From positions 2,480,001 to 2,544,000 of the forward strand of contig OW818666.1 in assembly GCA_942493035.1 (NCBI GenBank): a stretch of 64,000 bases of DNA, read 5' to 3'. Positions 50,076 through 59,380 of the stretch are shown here, one piece after another. Position numbers and translations under genes: made by a program. Source of the stretch: WRGT01 sp942493035. Lineage in GTDB: Bacteria > Spirochaetota > UBA4802 > UBA5550. Position 1 is the first letter of the stretch. Every line of letters begins with the position of its first letter. The notes under the pieces were generated by a model. That model made no database searches, had not been told where the DNA came from, and worked only from the letters and a program-made list of their open reading frames with translations.

Positions 50076-52052
50076 TTAAGCTATGTATTTTATTATTCTT
50101 TCACATACTTTATCCACAGTAAATCCGAAAAAGTCAGCAAGATCTGATTCCGGAGCTGACCGGCCGAACTCGTCAATAGTTATAAAAAGAGCATTTTCAC
50201 CTGCGTATCTTTCCCATCCCATTTTAATTCCAGCTTCAATTACAACTCTCTTAGTACCGGTACCAAGGACCTCACTCTTATAAGATTCGCTCTGTTTATC
50301 AAAGAGTTCCCAACATGGAAGAGATACAACTCTGGCTTTAATTCCTTTATCTTTCAGCAGTCTCTTTGCGGCTTCAATTGACAGCTGTATTTCAGATCCG
50401 GTCGACAGGATAACAAGATCGGTAGAATCGCAATCATAAATAGTGTATCCCCCTTTCGCCAGATTTTTTGCCGAAGATTTATCAGTTCTCTCAATTACCG
50501 GAAGGTTCTGCCTGGAGAGAGCAATCAGTGTCGGTCCGTCTTCACGTTCTATGGCAGAGATCCAGGCTTCCACAGTCTCCTCTGCATCACATGGTCTGAT
50601 TACATTAAGATTTGGAATTGCCCTTGATACAGCAAGATGCTCAACGGGCTGGTGCGTCGGACCATCTTCTCCGACAAAGATTGAATCGTGAGTAAAAACA
50701 TATATAGATTGGAGCCCCGAGAGCGCGGCAAGTCGAACTGCCGGGCGCATATAATCCATGAATACAAAAAATGTTGCTGAAAAGTTGATAAATCCGCCGT
50801 AATAGGCAATTCCATTCTGAATCGAACCCATTGCATTTTCTCTGACACCGTAGTGAAGAATTCTGCCGACTTTTCCCGCGCCGCTTTCACTAATATTTTT
50901 AACCATTGTTTTATTGCTCGGAGCAAGGTCTGCCGAACCTCCCATAAAGTTCGGAAGCTCTTTGTATAACACTTCAAGAACCTTACCTCCGGCTGCGCGT
51001 GTTGCAATTTTTGAACCGGTTTCGAACACAGGCATTGCTTTTCTCAGCTTTTCAATATCAGGTTTACTGAAAAACAGATTCCATTTATCCTTCAAGTCTC
51101 CTTTGACTGATGAGCTGAATTTAGCCTGCCATGAATCATATATCTTCTTTTTCTCTTCTTTTACTTTTTTGAATACAGCATATACATCTTCCGGTACATC
51201 AAAATGTGCATCACCGCTGCAGCCCAGTTTCTCTTTTGATGCTTTTATCTCTTTATCACCGAACGGAGCTCCATGAGATTCTTCACTCCCCTCCATGCAG
51301 GCGCTCCCTTTAGCAATAACTGTATTTGCAATTATAAGTGAGGGTTTGTCTTTAACCTTCTGCGCTTCAAGTATTGATGTTTCAATTTCGTTGAAACTGT
51401 GTCCGTCAATCTCCTGCACATGCCAGCCGTATGCTTCGAATCTCTTTTTAACATCCTCTGTAAAGGCAATATCTGTTGAACCCTCAATTGTTATCCTGTT
51501 TGAATCATAAATATAAATAAGTCTTCCAAGCTTCATATGTCCGGCAAGCGATGCAGCCTCAGAGCTTACCCCCTCCATCATACAGCCGTCACCGGCAATT
51601 GAATAGATATAGTGATCAATTACATCTCCAAACTCTTCAGCCAGAAGCTTCTCTGCTATAGCCATACCAACACCATTGGCGAATCCCTGCCCAAGAGGAC
51701 CGGTCGTTGTCTCAACGCCCGGTGTATGACGGAATTCCGGATGTCCCGGAGTCAAGCTCCCCATCTGTCTGAAATTTTTAAGATCATCAATAGTCAGATT
51801 GCAGCCGGAAAGATGAAGCATTGTGTATAATAGCGCGGATCCATGTCCTGCAGAAAGGATAAATCGATCTCTATTTGCCCAGGATAAATCGTCACTGTTA
51901 TAATTCATAATTTTTGTCCAGAGGACCGAGGCAATATCTGCACAGCCCAGAGGCATTCCTGGGTGACCGGAGTTAGCCTTCTGTACTATATCCATGGAAA
52001 GGGTTCTTACTGTTCGCGCGACAAGTGAGAGTTCATCTGATGTTACAGGCAT
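50076..52052 (-). CDS. tkt: Transketolase
   Basis: The 658-residue enzyme moves two-carbon ketol units in the pentose phosphate pathway using thiamine diphosphate. It shows the N-terminal NSGHPGMPLGCADI, the TPP-binding motif GDGCMMEGVSSEAASLAGH, the catalytic segment YGVRENAMGSIQNGIAYYGG and THDSIFVGEDGPTHQPVEHLA, all standard for full-length transketolase. The ATG at 52052 is chosen because GGAG lies 7 nt upstream. It is monocistronic and preceded by an AT-rich leader. Confidence 0.97.
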   Translation of the reverse strand: MPVTSDELSLVARTVRTLSMDIVQKANSGHPGMPLGCADIASVLWTKIMNYNSDDLSWANRDRFILSAGHGSALLYTMLHLSGCNLTIDDLKNFRQMGSLTPGHPEFRHTPGVETTTGPLGQGFANGVGMAIAEKLLAEEFGDVIDHYIYSIAGDGCMMEGVSSEAASLAGHMKLGRLIYIYDSNRITIEGSTDIAFTEDVKKRFEAYGWHVQEIDGHSFNEIETSILEAQKVKDKPSLIIANTVIAKGSACMEGSEESHGAPFGDKEIKASKEKLGCSGDAHFDVPEDVYAVFKKVKEEKKKIYDSWQAKFSSSVKGDLKDKWNLFFSKPDIEKLRKAMPVFETGSKIATRAAGGKVLEVLYKELPNFMGGSADLAPSNKTMVKNISESGAGKVGRILHYGVRENAMGSIQNGIAYYGGFINFSATFFVFMDYMRPAVRLAALSGLQSIYVFTHDSIFVGEDGPTHQPVEHLAVSRAIPNLNVIRPCDAEETVEAWISAIEREDGPTLIALSRQNLPVIERTDKSSAKNLAKGGYTIYDCDSTDLVILSTGSEIQLSIEAAKRLLKDKGIKARVVSLPCWELFDKQSESYKSEVLGTGTKRVVIEAGIKMGWERYAGENALFITIDEFGRSAPESDLADFFGFTVDKVCERIIKYIA

Positions 52053-52327
52053 ATTTTTCTCCGTAATTTTCATTTTTTATCGAGACAAGCCTTTTGCCGC
52101 CGCATCTCTGTAAAAGTGCGGACTAAAAGGAAATTTAAATCTAATTTCATGCAGACAAACTGTTTTGCCGCTGCTGGGTGCGAGGGCTATATCTGCATAT
52201 TTCATTAATTAAAAAAAGAATATTCCCCATAGAGTCAAGGGATAAAATTATTTTATAAGGATTAATTACTTGATTAAATTATAAAGTTTAATAATTATAG
52301 TAAATATTAAAATTGCGAGGACAAACA

Positions 52328-52876
52328 ATGACTGACAAAACAAAATATATGCTGGCTGTAGTTCTTATTTTACTTATCAGCTCTTTTTCATGTTCAAAAG
52401 AGAGTGAAAAAGCGATATCTTCAAAAAATAAAGAGATTAAATGGGAAAAAATATCTGATGGATTTAATAATGCGGGATCACTAAAAAAACCGGTTTTAAT
52501 ATTCTTTTATACTGAATGGTGTATCTATTGCAAAAAAATGGATTCCGAAGTTTTTAATGATCCCGAGATATCTGAATATATGAATAATAATTTTACCAGC
52601 ATACGGATTAATCCGGAAAAAGAGAGTGAAACAATCGAAATTATGGGGGAGAAAATAACACCGGCAAAACTAATGGCTTACACCGGCTCTAATGGTTTCC
52701 CCACAACACTTTTTCTCGATACGGAGAGGAAACCAGTAACAACTCTACCCGGATTTGTTGAGAAGAAGACCTTTCTTCCTATTTTGAAATACCTGAAAGA
52801 AGAGTGCTATCAGGGTAAATTATCTCTTGATGATTATATAAAAAACCCCGATCTCTGCAGAGCGAAAAAAGACTAA
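52328..52876 (+). CDS. Thioredoxin-like lipoprotein
   Basis: The 182-residue protein has a lipoprotein signal peptide with lipobox FSCS, a linker, and a thioredoxin-fold domain (about 50-160). The redox motif is W-C-I-Y-C and the cis-proline is in GFPTTLFLD. It resembles the SoxW/DsbD-gamma/thioredoxin-7 group that handles thiols in the periplasm. GAGGA precedes the ATG at 52328; an in-frame TTG at 52313 is less likely. Its stop overlaps the stop of the convergent gene. Confidence 0.85.
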   Translation: MTDKTKYMLAVVLILLISSFSCSKESEKAISSKNKEIKWEKISDGFNNAGSLKKPVLIFFYTEWCIYCKKMDSEVFNDPEISEYMNNNFTSIRINPEKESETIEIMGEKITPAKLMAYTGSNGFPTTLFLDTERKPVTTLPGFVEKKTFLPILKYLKEECYQGKLSLDDYIKNPDLCRAKKD

Positions 52877-53640
52877 AACGTTGGAATAAGCGGTTCAATA
52901 AAAGATTCTATTGGAATTCCAACATAAATTTCAAGACAAATCTCTTTTAAATATCCGCTTTTACCTGAATCGGGATAAATCTTATCTTTCATATCAAACG
53001 ACATATATGAATAATAAATATTAGTTCCGAAATTCAATGAGCATAAAGCAATTTCTGCTCCAACTCCGATATCATATTTATACCCGCTGATGCTGGTGCT
53101 GTTAGCTCCAGAGTAGTTTGTTTTTTCTCTCACAGCGGGAAATGCGGTCAGATCCCCATCAATTTTCCCGGCAAGTGCAAAAAATGTAAAACCGCCGCTT
53201 GCAGTATAATCCTCATTCAAATCTGAAGGTTCAATGGAAGGCGCATAATGTATAACCGGACCTACCACCCAGGATTTATAATCCAGAACCTTATCTCCAA
53301 GCTCAACCTCTTCTGTTACCCTCTGCTGCAGAAAGCTGAAACGGTAGGAACCTCTAACTCCGAGCTTAATAGCATGCTCCTCCATTCCAAGCAGAATAGG
53401 ATTAAACGGGACTATATCAAGAGTACCGCAGTAGGCTGTTTCATAATGACTTATATTCGTATTACCGGGGATGCTCGTATCAATTTCTTTATTCTCACTG
53501 TCAATAATATTGCCGGCTGTGGTTATAGTATACATTCCGCCAAAATTAAGATGAAGCACTGTATTCAGAAACTCTCTGGATTGCAGCGCTGCTGGTGCTG
53601 TTAAAATCAGTATCAATACTGTTAATAATTGTTTTTTCAT
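52873..53640 (-). CDS. Putative outer-membrane protein of unknown family
   Basis: The 255-residue protein starts with a signal peptide (MKKQLLTVLILILTAPAALQS). It continues with alternating strands rich in Tyr, Phe and Gly, consistent with a beta-barrel (for example HLNFGGMYTITTAG and YDIGVGAEIALCSLNFGTNIYYSYMSFD). No named family is recognised. It is convergent with the thioredoxin-like gene, the stop codons overlapping by 4 nt. Confidence 0.65.
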   Translation of the reverse strand: MKKQLLTVLILILTAPAALQSREFLNTVLHLNFGGMYTITTAGNIIDSENKEIDTSIPGNTNISHYETAYCGTLDIVPFNPILLGMEEHAIKLGVRGSYRFSFLQQRVTEEVELGDKVLDYKSWVVGPVIHYAPSIEPSDLNEDYTASGGFTFFALAGKIDGDLTAFPAVREKTNYSGANSTSISGYKYDIGVGAEIALCSLNFGTNIYYSYMSFDMKDKIYPDSGKSGYLKEICLEIYVGIPIESFIEPLIPTF

Positions 53641-53814
53641 ATCATCTTCTATTCATTTTTTAATTTTTTTATATTCAACTTTTTCAGACTGCGATTAAAA
53701 ATCTCCCTGAAAAAATCTTTATTCAACATCATATTTCGCGTAACAGAATTAATGAATTGTTCCAGCGATATATAAATAGAACCGTTTAAAGTTCTACAAA
53801 AACGGTAAATTAAA

Positions 53815-54723
53815 TCACTTTTTACTAAAGCTTATATTCCTGCTTACTTTTCTGTCAAGCGACATTATCTCATCATAATGCTTATCAAGCTCTTTGTCAA
53901 AATCCATATTTTCTTTAATTTTTTTTAACATTTCCTTAAGAATCATAAGGTCACTTTTTCTGTCAATCACTCCGGTGTCAAGCACCTGCGTAATATATTC
54001 AAACTTATATTGTCTTAAATTAACTCTGAAGAAAAAATCCACCCCGTAGATATGAAGGACCCGGGATACGGAGCTTGCGTTTACCTCTTTAGAAAAATCA
54101 TCAATGAGAGGTGAATCTACAGCCCTTACCGGTTTCTCTTTTTTAACAACCGGTTTAACCTCTTCAACTACAACTTTTTTATCATCGGAATACTTACTCA
54201 GCAGATCCTCGTTCACCGAAAGCTGAAGTTTAAGATTCTCCTCTTTCCACTCCTCTGTATATTCCTTGTAATCCTTTTCAAGAAGACGGGCAAACTCATC
54301 AAGCATTATAGCTTTATTAAGCAGTTTCCCCATAGGTGTATGATTAATATACTGAAGCTGCGGAATCTTTTCCTTGATAATCTGGCCGGATGACTTTCTT
54401 CTCCCGGACTCTTTCTCGTAATCATCCATCAGTGCTCTATGAAAAATATCCCTCAGTTTCTGAATACTGAGAAGGTCGGCATCGACATAACCGTAGATTT
54501 TTTCAATTTTATTATTCGAATCCTCTCTGGAGATCTCCATAGTAAAAATCTTATGGGACTCCTTAAGAATACTTATAATCAGATCAATTTCTGACGCTGA
54601 AAGACCAAGAAGCGCCTCGGTTTCCTTAATAAAAACATCCGAATGAGGGATTGAATTGATATTATAAAGACAATTTATAGCTACAATTCTTTTAAAAACC
54701 CTGTCTACTAACTCTTTGTTCAT
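53815..54723 (-). CDS. Hypothetical mainly helical cytoplasmic protein
   Basis: The 302-residue protein has no signal peptide or membrane segment. It is predicted to be largely helical with a charged middle (Lys/Val/Glu-rich repeat KKVVVEEVKPVVKKEKPV near 180-197) that looks like a flexible linker between an N-terminal domain (1-170) and a C-terminal helical domain (205-300). No family is recognised. Length, codon use and the strong helical periodicity support a real gene. AAT-rich sequence flanks it. Confidence 0.7.
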   Translation of the reverse strand: MNKELVDRVFKRIVAINCLYNINSIPHSDVFIKETEALLGLSASEIDLIISILKESHKIFTMEISREDSNNKIEKIYGYVDADLLSIQKLRDIFHRALMDDYEKESGRRKSSGQIIKEKIPQLQYINHTPMGKLLNKAIMLDEFARLLEKDYKEYTEEWKEENLKLQLSVNEDLLSKYSDDKKVVVEEVKPVVKKEKPVRAVDSPLIDDFSKEVNASSVSRVLHIYGVDFFFRVNLRQYKFEYITQVLDTGVIDRKSDLMILKEMLKKIKENMDFDKELDKHYDEIMSLDRKVSRNISFSKK

Positions 54724-54776
54724 TTTAATTCCAGTTTTTTTATTATTCCAGACAAATACAACATCAGAAAAAATCT

Positions 54777-54889
54777 AAGTTTATGAGCAATTACAAAATA
54801 GTAACTGCTAATAAACCGGTGGTATTTCACCTCCACCGCGACACCGGTGAGGCGGAGAGCAATTTTACCACCAGTTTATGAATACTTAC
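54777..54889. repeat. Family-A repeat, copy A9, plus a stray right arm
   Basis: A9 covers 54801-54889 (GTAACTGCTAATAAACCGGT ... ACCACCAGTTTATGAATACTTAC) with a weakened GC centre (CTCCACCGCG / GTGAGGCGGAG). A right-arm fragment (AGTTTATGAGCAATTACAAAA) lies at 54778-54798. It fills most of the gap before ilvB. Confidence 0.75.
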
Positions 54890-55023
54890 ACAAAATATAT
54901 CGAATAAATATAAAATAGTTTACAATCAAATCAAGCTTTTAAAAGCTACCGGATAAAAAAAATTTGACAAAAGCTCTATCACTGAAAACTCTTACTCTTA
55001 TATCTGCTCTAAAGGAGATGCAC

Positions 55024-56706
55024 TTGAAAATTAAAGGTTCCCAGATAATAGTTGAATCGCTTATAAAAGAAAATGTGGAGTACATGTTCGGATATCCAGG
55101 CGGTGTCGTTATTCCTATATTTCACGAGCTTTATCATGCCCCGATAAAATTTGTTCTAAGCAGGCACGAACAGGGGGCAATTCACGCGGCAGATGGATAC
55201 GCGAGAGCATCTGGAAGACCCGGAGTAGTTCTTGCCACATCCGGACCGGGCGCTACAAACCTGATTACCGGTATTGCCACTGCCCATCTCGATTCAGTTC
55301 CGCTTGTAGTTCTAACAGGACAGGTCTCCACCAATCTCATCGGTAATGATGCTTTTCAGGAAGTTGACATTACAGGTATTACACGACCGATATGCAAACA
55401 TAACTATCTTGTTCAGGATATAAAAGATCTTGCAAGAATACTGAAAGAGGCATTTTACATCTCCACTACTGGAAGACCGGGTCCGGTTCTTGTTGACATT
55501 CCAGTTGATATTTCAAATGGAATGTTTGATTTTGAATATCCTGAAGAAGTATCTATAAGAGGATACAAGCCTACATATGACGGCCATCCCGGTCAAATCA
55601 CAAAGGCATGCAGATTGATTGAATCGGCAAAAAAACCGATAATATACGCAGGGGGAGGAGTTGTACTCTCCGAAGCATCTGAAGAACTGAGAGAGTTTGT
55701 AAAGAAAACAGGAATCCCTGTAACTACAACACTTTTAGGAATGGGAATATTCCCTGAAACAGATCCTCTTTCAATGGAAATGCTTGGAATGCACGGGACA
55801 TATTATGCAAACTATTCTGTTCATAATTCCGACCTTTTAATTGCAATAGGCGCACGATTTGATGACCGTGTTACGGGAAAAATTTCAGATTTCATCCCTC
55901 ACGCGAAAGTTATACATATTGATATCGATCCGGCTTCTGTAAGTAAAAATGTAATGGTTGATATCCCAATTGTGGGTGATTGTAAAAAAATTCTGAAAGA
56001 GATGAATAAAGAGATAAAAGCTCCGGATATTACCGAATGGGTTAATGAACTTAAGAAAACTAAAGCAGAACATCCTCTCCAGTACGAGATGAAAGAGAAC
56101 GATGATATAAAACCTCAATATGTAGTAGAGCAGCTGTATAAGCTTACCGAGGGAAAGGCGATTATAACAACAGAAGTAGGACAGAACCAGATGTGGGCGG
56201 CACAGTTCTACAAGTATACCGAGCCAAGAACTTTTATTTCATCAGGCGGACTTGGCACAATGGGATTTGGTCTTCCTGCGGCAATAGGAGCACAGCTTGC
56301 GCGGCCTGACAGAAGAGTAATTGATATTGCTGGTGACGGATCAATACAGATGAACATTCAGGAACTTATTGTTGCGGCACAGCATAAGCTCCCAATAATT
56401 ATCGCTATTCTCAACAACGGATTTCTCGGCATGGTCCGTCAGTGGCAGCAGCTTTTCTGGGATAAAAGATATTCTCACACATGTATAAATTTTGCGCCTG
56501 ATTTTGTAAAACTCGCCGAAGCATACGAGTGTGTAGGAATTAGAGTTACAAAAAAAGAGGAAGTGGATGAAGCTATTAAAAAAGCGCTGTCCATAACAGA
56601 TAAGCCTATAATTATTGATTTTGTTGTTTGTAAAGAGGAGAATGTCTATCCAATGGTTCCTGCAGGAAAAACCATAAAAGAGACAATAATGAGAGAATTA
56701 GCATAG
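55024..56706 (+). CDS. ilvB: Acetolactate synthase large subunit
   Basis: The 560-residue TPP enzyme catalyses the first common step of branched-chain amino acid synthesis. It shows VEYMFGYPGGVVIPIF, the catalytic Glu in RHEQGAIHAADGYARAS, FAD/TPP regions including SGPGATNLITG, and the TPP motif GDGSIQMNIQEL ending ILNNGFLGMVRQWQ. The start is taken as TTG at 55024 because AAGGAG lies 7 nt upstream; ATG at 55018 would be too close to it. It heads the ilvBNC cluster. No T-box or leader peptide is evident. Confidence 0.96.
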   Translation: MKIKGSQIIVESLIKENVEYMFGYPGGVVIPIFHELYHAPIKFVLSRHEQGAIHAADGYARASGRPGVVLATSGPGATNLITGIATAHLDSVPLVVLTGQVSTNLIGNDAFQEVDITGITRPICKHNYLVQDIKDLARILKEAFYISTTGRPGPVLVDIPVDISNGMFDFEYPEEVSIRGYKPTYDGHPGQITKACRLIESAKKPIIYAGGGVVLSEASEELREFVKKTGIPVTTTLLGMGIFPETDPLSMEMLGMHGTYYANYSVHNSDLLIAIGARFDDRVTGKISDFIPHAKVIHIDIDPASVSKNVMVDIPIVGDCKKILKEMNKEIKAPDITEWVNELKKTKAEHPLQYEMKENDDIKPQYVVEQLYKLTEGKAIITTEVGQNQMWAAQFYKYTEPRTFISSGGLGTMGFGLPAAIGAQLARPDRRVIDIAGDGSIQMNIQELIVAAQHKLPIIIAILNNGFLGMVRQWQQLFWDKRYSHTCINFAPDFVKLAEAYECVGIRVTKKEEVDEAIKKALSITDKPIIIDFVVCKEENVYPMVPAGKTIKETIMRELA

Positions 56707-56714
56707 GTGATATA

Positions 56715-57197
56715 ATGAGCCAGCATGTAATTTCAGTAAAAGTTGAAAACAAATTCGGAGTACTTGCAAGAGTATCAGGCCTATTCTCCGCCAGAGGCTA
56801 CAACATCGACTCACTGGCAGTAAGCAGAACCGAACTGGAGGATATTTCTGTCATGACCATAGTTGTAAATGGTGATGACCGGATACTTGAGCAGGTTAAA
56901 AAACAGCTTAATAAACTTATTGATGTAATAAAAGTTTCAGATCACGCGGTACAGTCATCCATACAGATAGAGCTTGCTCTGATAAAACTGAACTGCCCTG
57001 CAGCAAAGAGAGGAGAGATTCTCCAGCTTGCAGAGCTTTTTAAAGCGGATGTAGCTGATATCTCTCTGAAGACTATAACATTTTCAATTAAAGGGGATTC
57101 TGAAAAGATTGACAGGTTTATTGAACTGGCATCACCATATGGAATCAAAGAGTCAATGCGCACAGGACTTGTCTCAATCCTTAAAGAAAAGGATTGA
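56715..57197 (+). CDS. ilvN: Acetolactate synthase small (regulatory) subunit
   Basis: The 160-residue protein has an N-terminal ACT domain (VKVENKFGVLARVSGLFSARGYNIDSL) that binds valine for feedback inhibition. A C-terminal ALS_ss_C domain follows (about 83-158). It follows ilvB by 8 nt. A repeat element separates it from ilvC. Confidence 0.95.
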   Translation: MSQHVISVKVENKFGVLARVSGLFSARGYNIDSLAVSRTELEDISVMTIVVNGDDRILEQVKKQLNKLIDVIKVSDHAVQSSIQIELALIKLNCPAAKRGEILQLAELFKADVADISLKTITFSIKGDSEKIDRFIELASPYGIKESMRTGLVSILKEKD

Positions 57198-57275
57198 TTA
57201 CACAGAATAGTAACTGCCCAGAAACATGATGTGATTTCATATCCGTCAGGTATTTTTACTGCGGATATGTATTTC

Positions 57276-57384
57276 AGGAGAGTTCCTTAAATACAATACT
57301 TACAGGGTCTAAGGGGTGGAAGCCCCTTAATAAGCCCCGCAGGGCTTCCAGTGGTTCCCAAAACAGAGTTTTTAGAACCACCTT
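57276..57384 (+). repeat. Family-B MITE-like element, copy B3, between ilvN and ilvC
   Basis: This 109-bp element aligns with B2 through its length (AGGAGAGTTCC at the left; CTTACAGGGTC and GCCCCGCAGGGCTTCC in the middle; GAGTTTTTAGAACCACCT at the right), but the ends are decayed. The sequences outside it (GTAACTGCCCAGAAAC before, CATGTTTCTGAACATTTGC after) may be the arms of a decayed family-A copy, as at 4893-5092. A small hairpin (CATATCCG / CGGATATG, 57238-57269) lies just upstream. Confidence 0.68.
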
Positions 57385-57440
57385 ATAATCCATGTTTCTG
57401 AACATTTGCAAAATATAAAAGAATTTAAGGAGATAAAACA

Positions 57441-58436
57441 ATGGCAAAGATGTATTATGAAGCCGATGCCGATATCAGTTTATTGAAAGATAAAACAATA
57501 GCTGTAATAGGTTACGGAAGCCAGGGCCACTCACAGGCTCAGAATTTGAGAGACAGCGGTCTCAATGTTATCATAGCCGAAGTTGAAGGAACAGATAACT
57601 ACAAACTCGCGGTATCACATAATTTTAAACCGATGACTGCAAAGGAAGCTGCTGAAAAAGCTGACCTTATCCAGATTCTTGCACCTGATCATATTCAGGA
57701 AAAAATATACAGAGAAGATATCGCTCCTGTAATGAAAGCTGGAAAAACTCTTGTATTCTCTCACGGATTCAACATCCACTTCAAAAGAATCGACGCGCCT
57801 AAAGAGTGCGATGTAATCATGATCGCGCCAAAGGGCCCCGGCCACCTTGTAAGAAGCGAATATGAAAAAGGCGGCGGAGTCCCCGGACTTATTGCCATCC
57901 ACAATGACGCAACAGGAAAAGCAAAAGATATTGCACTTGCATATGCAGATGGTATCGGAGCGACAAGAGCGGGTGTTATTGAAACAACATTTAAAGAGGA
58001 AACAGAAACTGACCTCTTCGGAGAACAGGTTGTACTTTGCGGCGGAGCTTCAGAACTTGTAAAAGCAGGATTCGAAACTCTTGTAAACGCAGGATACCAG
58101 CCTGAGATTGCATACTTCGAGTGCCTTCACGAACTAAAACTGATAGTTGACCTCTTCTATCAGGGCGGAATCAACTACATGAGATATTCAGTATCTGATA
58201 CAGCTGAGTATGGAGACTATGTAAGCGGACCAAGAATTGTAACAGCAGAAACAAAGAAAGAGATGGAAAAGATCCTTCACGAAATTCAGGACGGAACTTT
58301 TGCTAAAAACTGGATCGAAGAGAATGAAAAAGGACGTCCATTCTTTAACAAAATAAGAGAAGAGCAGAAAAACCACCAGATTGAAAAAGTAGGATTCCAG
58401 CTCAGAAAAATGATGAAATGGATTAACAGCAAATAG
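57441..58436 (+). CDS. ilvC: Ketol-acid reductoisomerase, class I
   Basis: The 331-residue enzyme converts acetolactate to dihydroxyisovalerate with NADPH. It shows the dinucleotide motif GYGSQGHSQAQNL (about 25-37), the GPGH segment (IAPKGPGHLVRSEYEKGGGVPGLIA), and the Mg-binding acidic residues in ETDLFGEQVVLCGG and the C-terminal domain YFECLHELKLIVDLFY. Length is that of class I. AAGGAG lies 8 nt before the ATG. The B3 element between ilvN and ilvC may leave it with its own promoter. Confidence 0.97.
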   Translation: MAKMYYEADADISLLKDKTIAVIGYGSQGHSQAQNLRDSGLNVIIAEVEGTDNYKLAVSHNFKPMTAKEAAEKADLIQILAPDHIQEKIYREDIAPVMKAGKTLVFSHGFNIHFKRIDAPKECDVIMIAPKGPGHLVRSEYEKGGGVPGLIAIHNDATGKAKDIALAYADGIGATRAGVIETTFKEETETDLFGEQVVLCGGASELVKAGFETLVNAGYQPEIAYFECLHELKLIVDLFYQGGINYMRYSVSDTAEYGDYVSGPRIVTAETKKEMEKILHEIQDGTFAKNWIEENEKGRPFFNKIREEQKNHQIEKVGFQLRKMMKWINSK

Positions 58437-58447
58437 TATTCTAAGCC

Positions 58448-58554
58448 AAGCCCCCTAAATCCCCCGAAGGGGGACTTAAAGGATAATACAGTTGTGGCAT
58501 AAACCACTTACAGGATTATCTTTAAGTCCCGCTTCAGGATTCGGGGTTAAGCTT
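58448..58554. repeat. 107-bp element with 40-bp terminal inverted repeats
   Basis: 58448-58487 (AAGCCCCCTAAATCCCCCGA...) and 58515-58554 (...ATTCGGGGTTAAGCTT) are imperfect inverted copies, best matched in GGGACTTAAAG / CTTTAAGTCCC. It starts 12 nt past the ilvC stop and may serve as its terminator. Confidence 0.6.
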
Positions 58555-58915
58555 TATACCCCGATTAGAGCGTCTGCGCAAATCCAAGATATGAATCTCT
58601 TTTCTTTTCAGGAAAGGGTGTTAAACCACCGGGGAATTACAACAAGGCTCCCCGGTGTTAAAGAATCATAATGAATATTATCGGTAAAACTGAACCATAT
58701 CATTCTCGACATAAAGTATTCAATATGTCCTGTAAAATTATAAGTCCCAAAATTCGACTATTACAAGCCGGAACAAGCACTGAATAAAAATCAATAGCGC
58801 TTTCCGCACCGAATGCACCAGACTGACGGGAGTCCTGCGAACACCTCCCCCACCGTGCGGAACGCGATGAAATTTTAATTTTTTTTCTAAAAAATTTAAA
58901 AATAAACGAATTGAG
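58555..58915. other. Intergenic region upstream of the first 5S gene
   Basis: No gene is recognised. An inverted repeat TTCCGCAC (58802-58809) / GTGCGGAA (58855-58862) brackets a GC-richer patch, possibly another decayed element. Confidence 0.35.
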
Positions 58916-58944
58916 TTGACATTAAAAACCATATCGATTTATAT
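58916..58944 (+). promoter_or_regulatory. 5S rRNA promoter, copy 1
   Basis: TTGACA (58916-58921), a 17-nt spacer and TTATAT (58939-58944) form a near-consensus promoter ending 27 nt before the 5S gene. The spacer and -10 contain the inverted repeat AACCATAT / ATATGGTT. Confidence 0.85.
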
Positions 58945-58971
58945 GGTTTTATTAACGGAAAAGAAATTTTT

Positions 58972-59087
<116 letters not shown>

Positions 59088-59096
59088 TTAAAATAT

Positions 59097-59130
59097 AAAA
59101 AAAAGAGATCACTTGGATCTCTTTTTTTTA
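59097..59130 (+). terminator. Terminator of 5S copy 1
   Basis: AGAGATC (59104-59110) pairs with GATCTCT (59116-59122), extended by A-run/T-run pairing; a run of eight T residues follows. Confidence 0.93.
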
Positions 59131-59305
59131 TTAATTTTTTTTAAACAGAAGCACATAACAACCCTTCACCACACACAACAGACTGATCCAATCGTAACCA
59201 ACACCTTTTAATGCAACCGGAAAATGACCAAAGATGGACTTCAGAAAAAAAAATAAAGCCCGGCGATGATGTATCCCTGTAAACTTACGGTTTTATACCT
59301 GTGTC

Positions 59306-59334
59306 TTGACATATGAGAAAAAACTTTGTATATT
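59306..59334 (+). promoter_or_regulatory. Sigma-70 promoter of the GDPD gene
   Basis: TTGACA (59306-59311) and TATATT (59329-59334) are exactly 17 nt apart. Transcription would start about 40 nt before the ATG. Confidence 0.87.
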
Positions 59335-59380
59335 AATTTAAAGAATAAGGTTTAATACTTTTCACATGTAGAGAGGAAAA

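Noticed and set aside
12393..54889. Family-A repeats as a CRISPR array
   Set aside because: Copies are kilobases apart, palindromic over about 90 bp, and have no regular spacers or cas genes.
54724..55023. T-box or attenuator leader for ilvB
   Set aside because: The gap is occupied by family-A repeat sequence; no T-box motif or branched-chain-rich leader peptide is visible.
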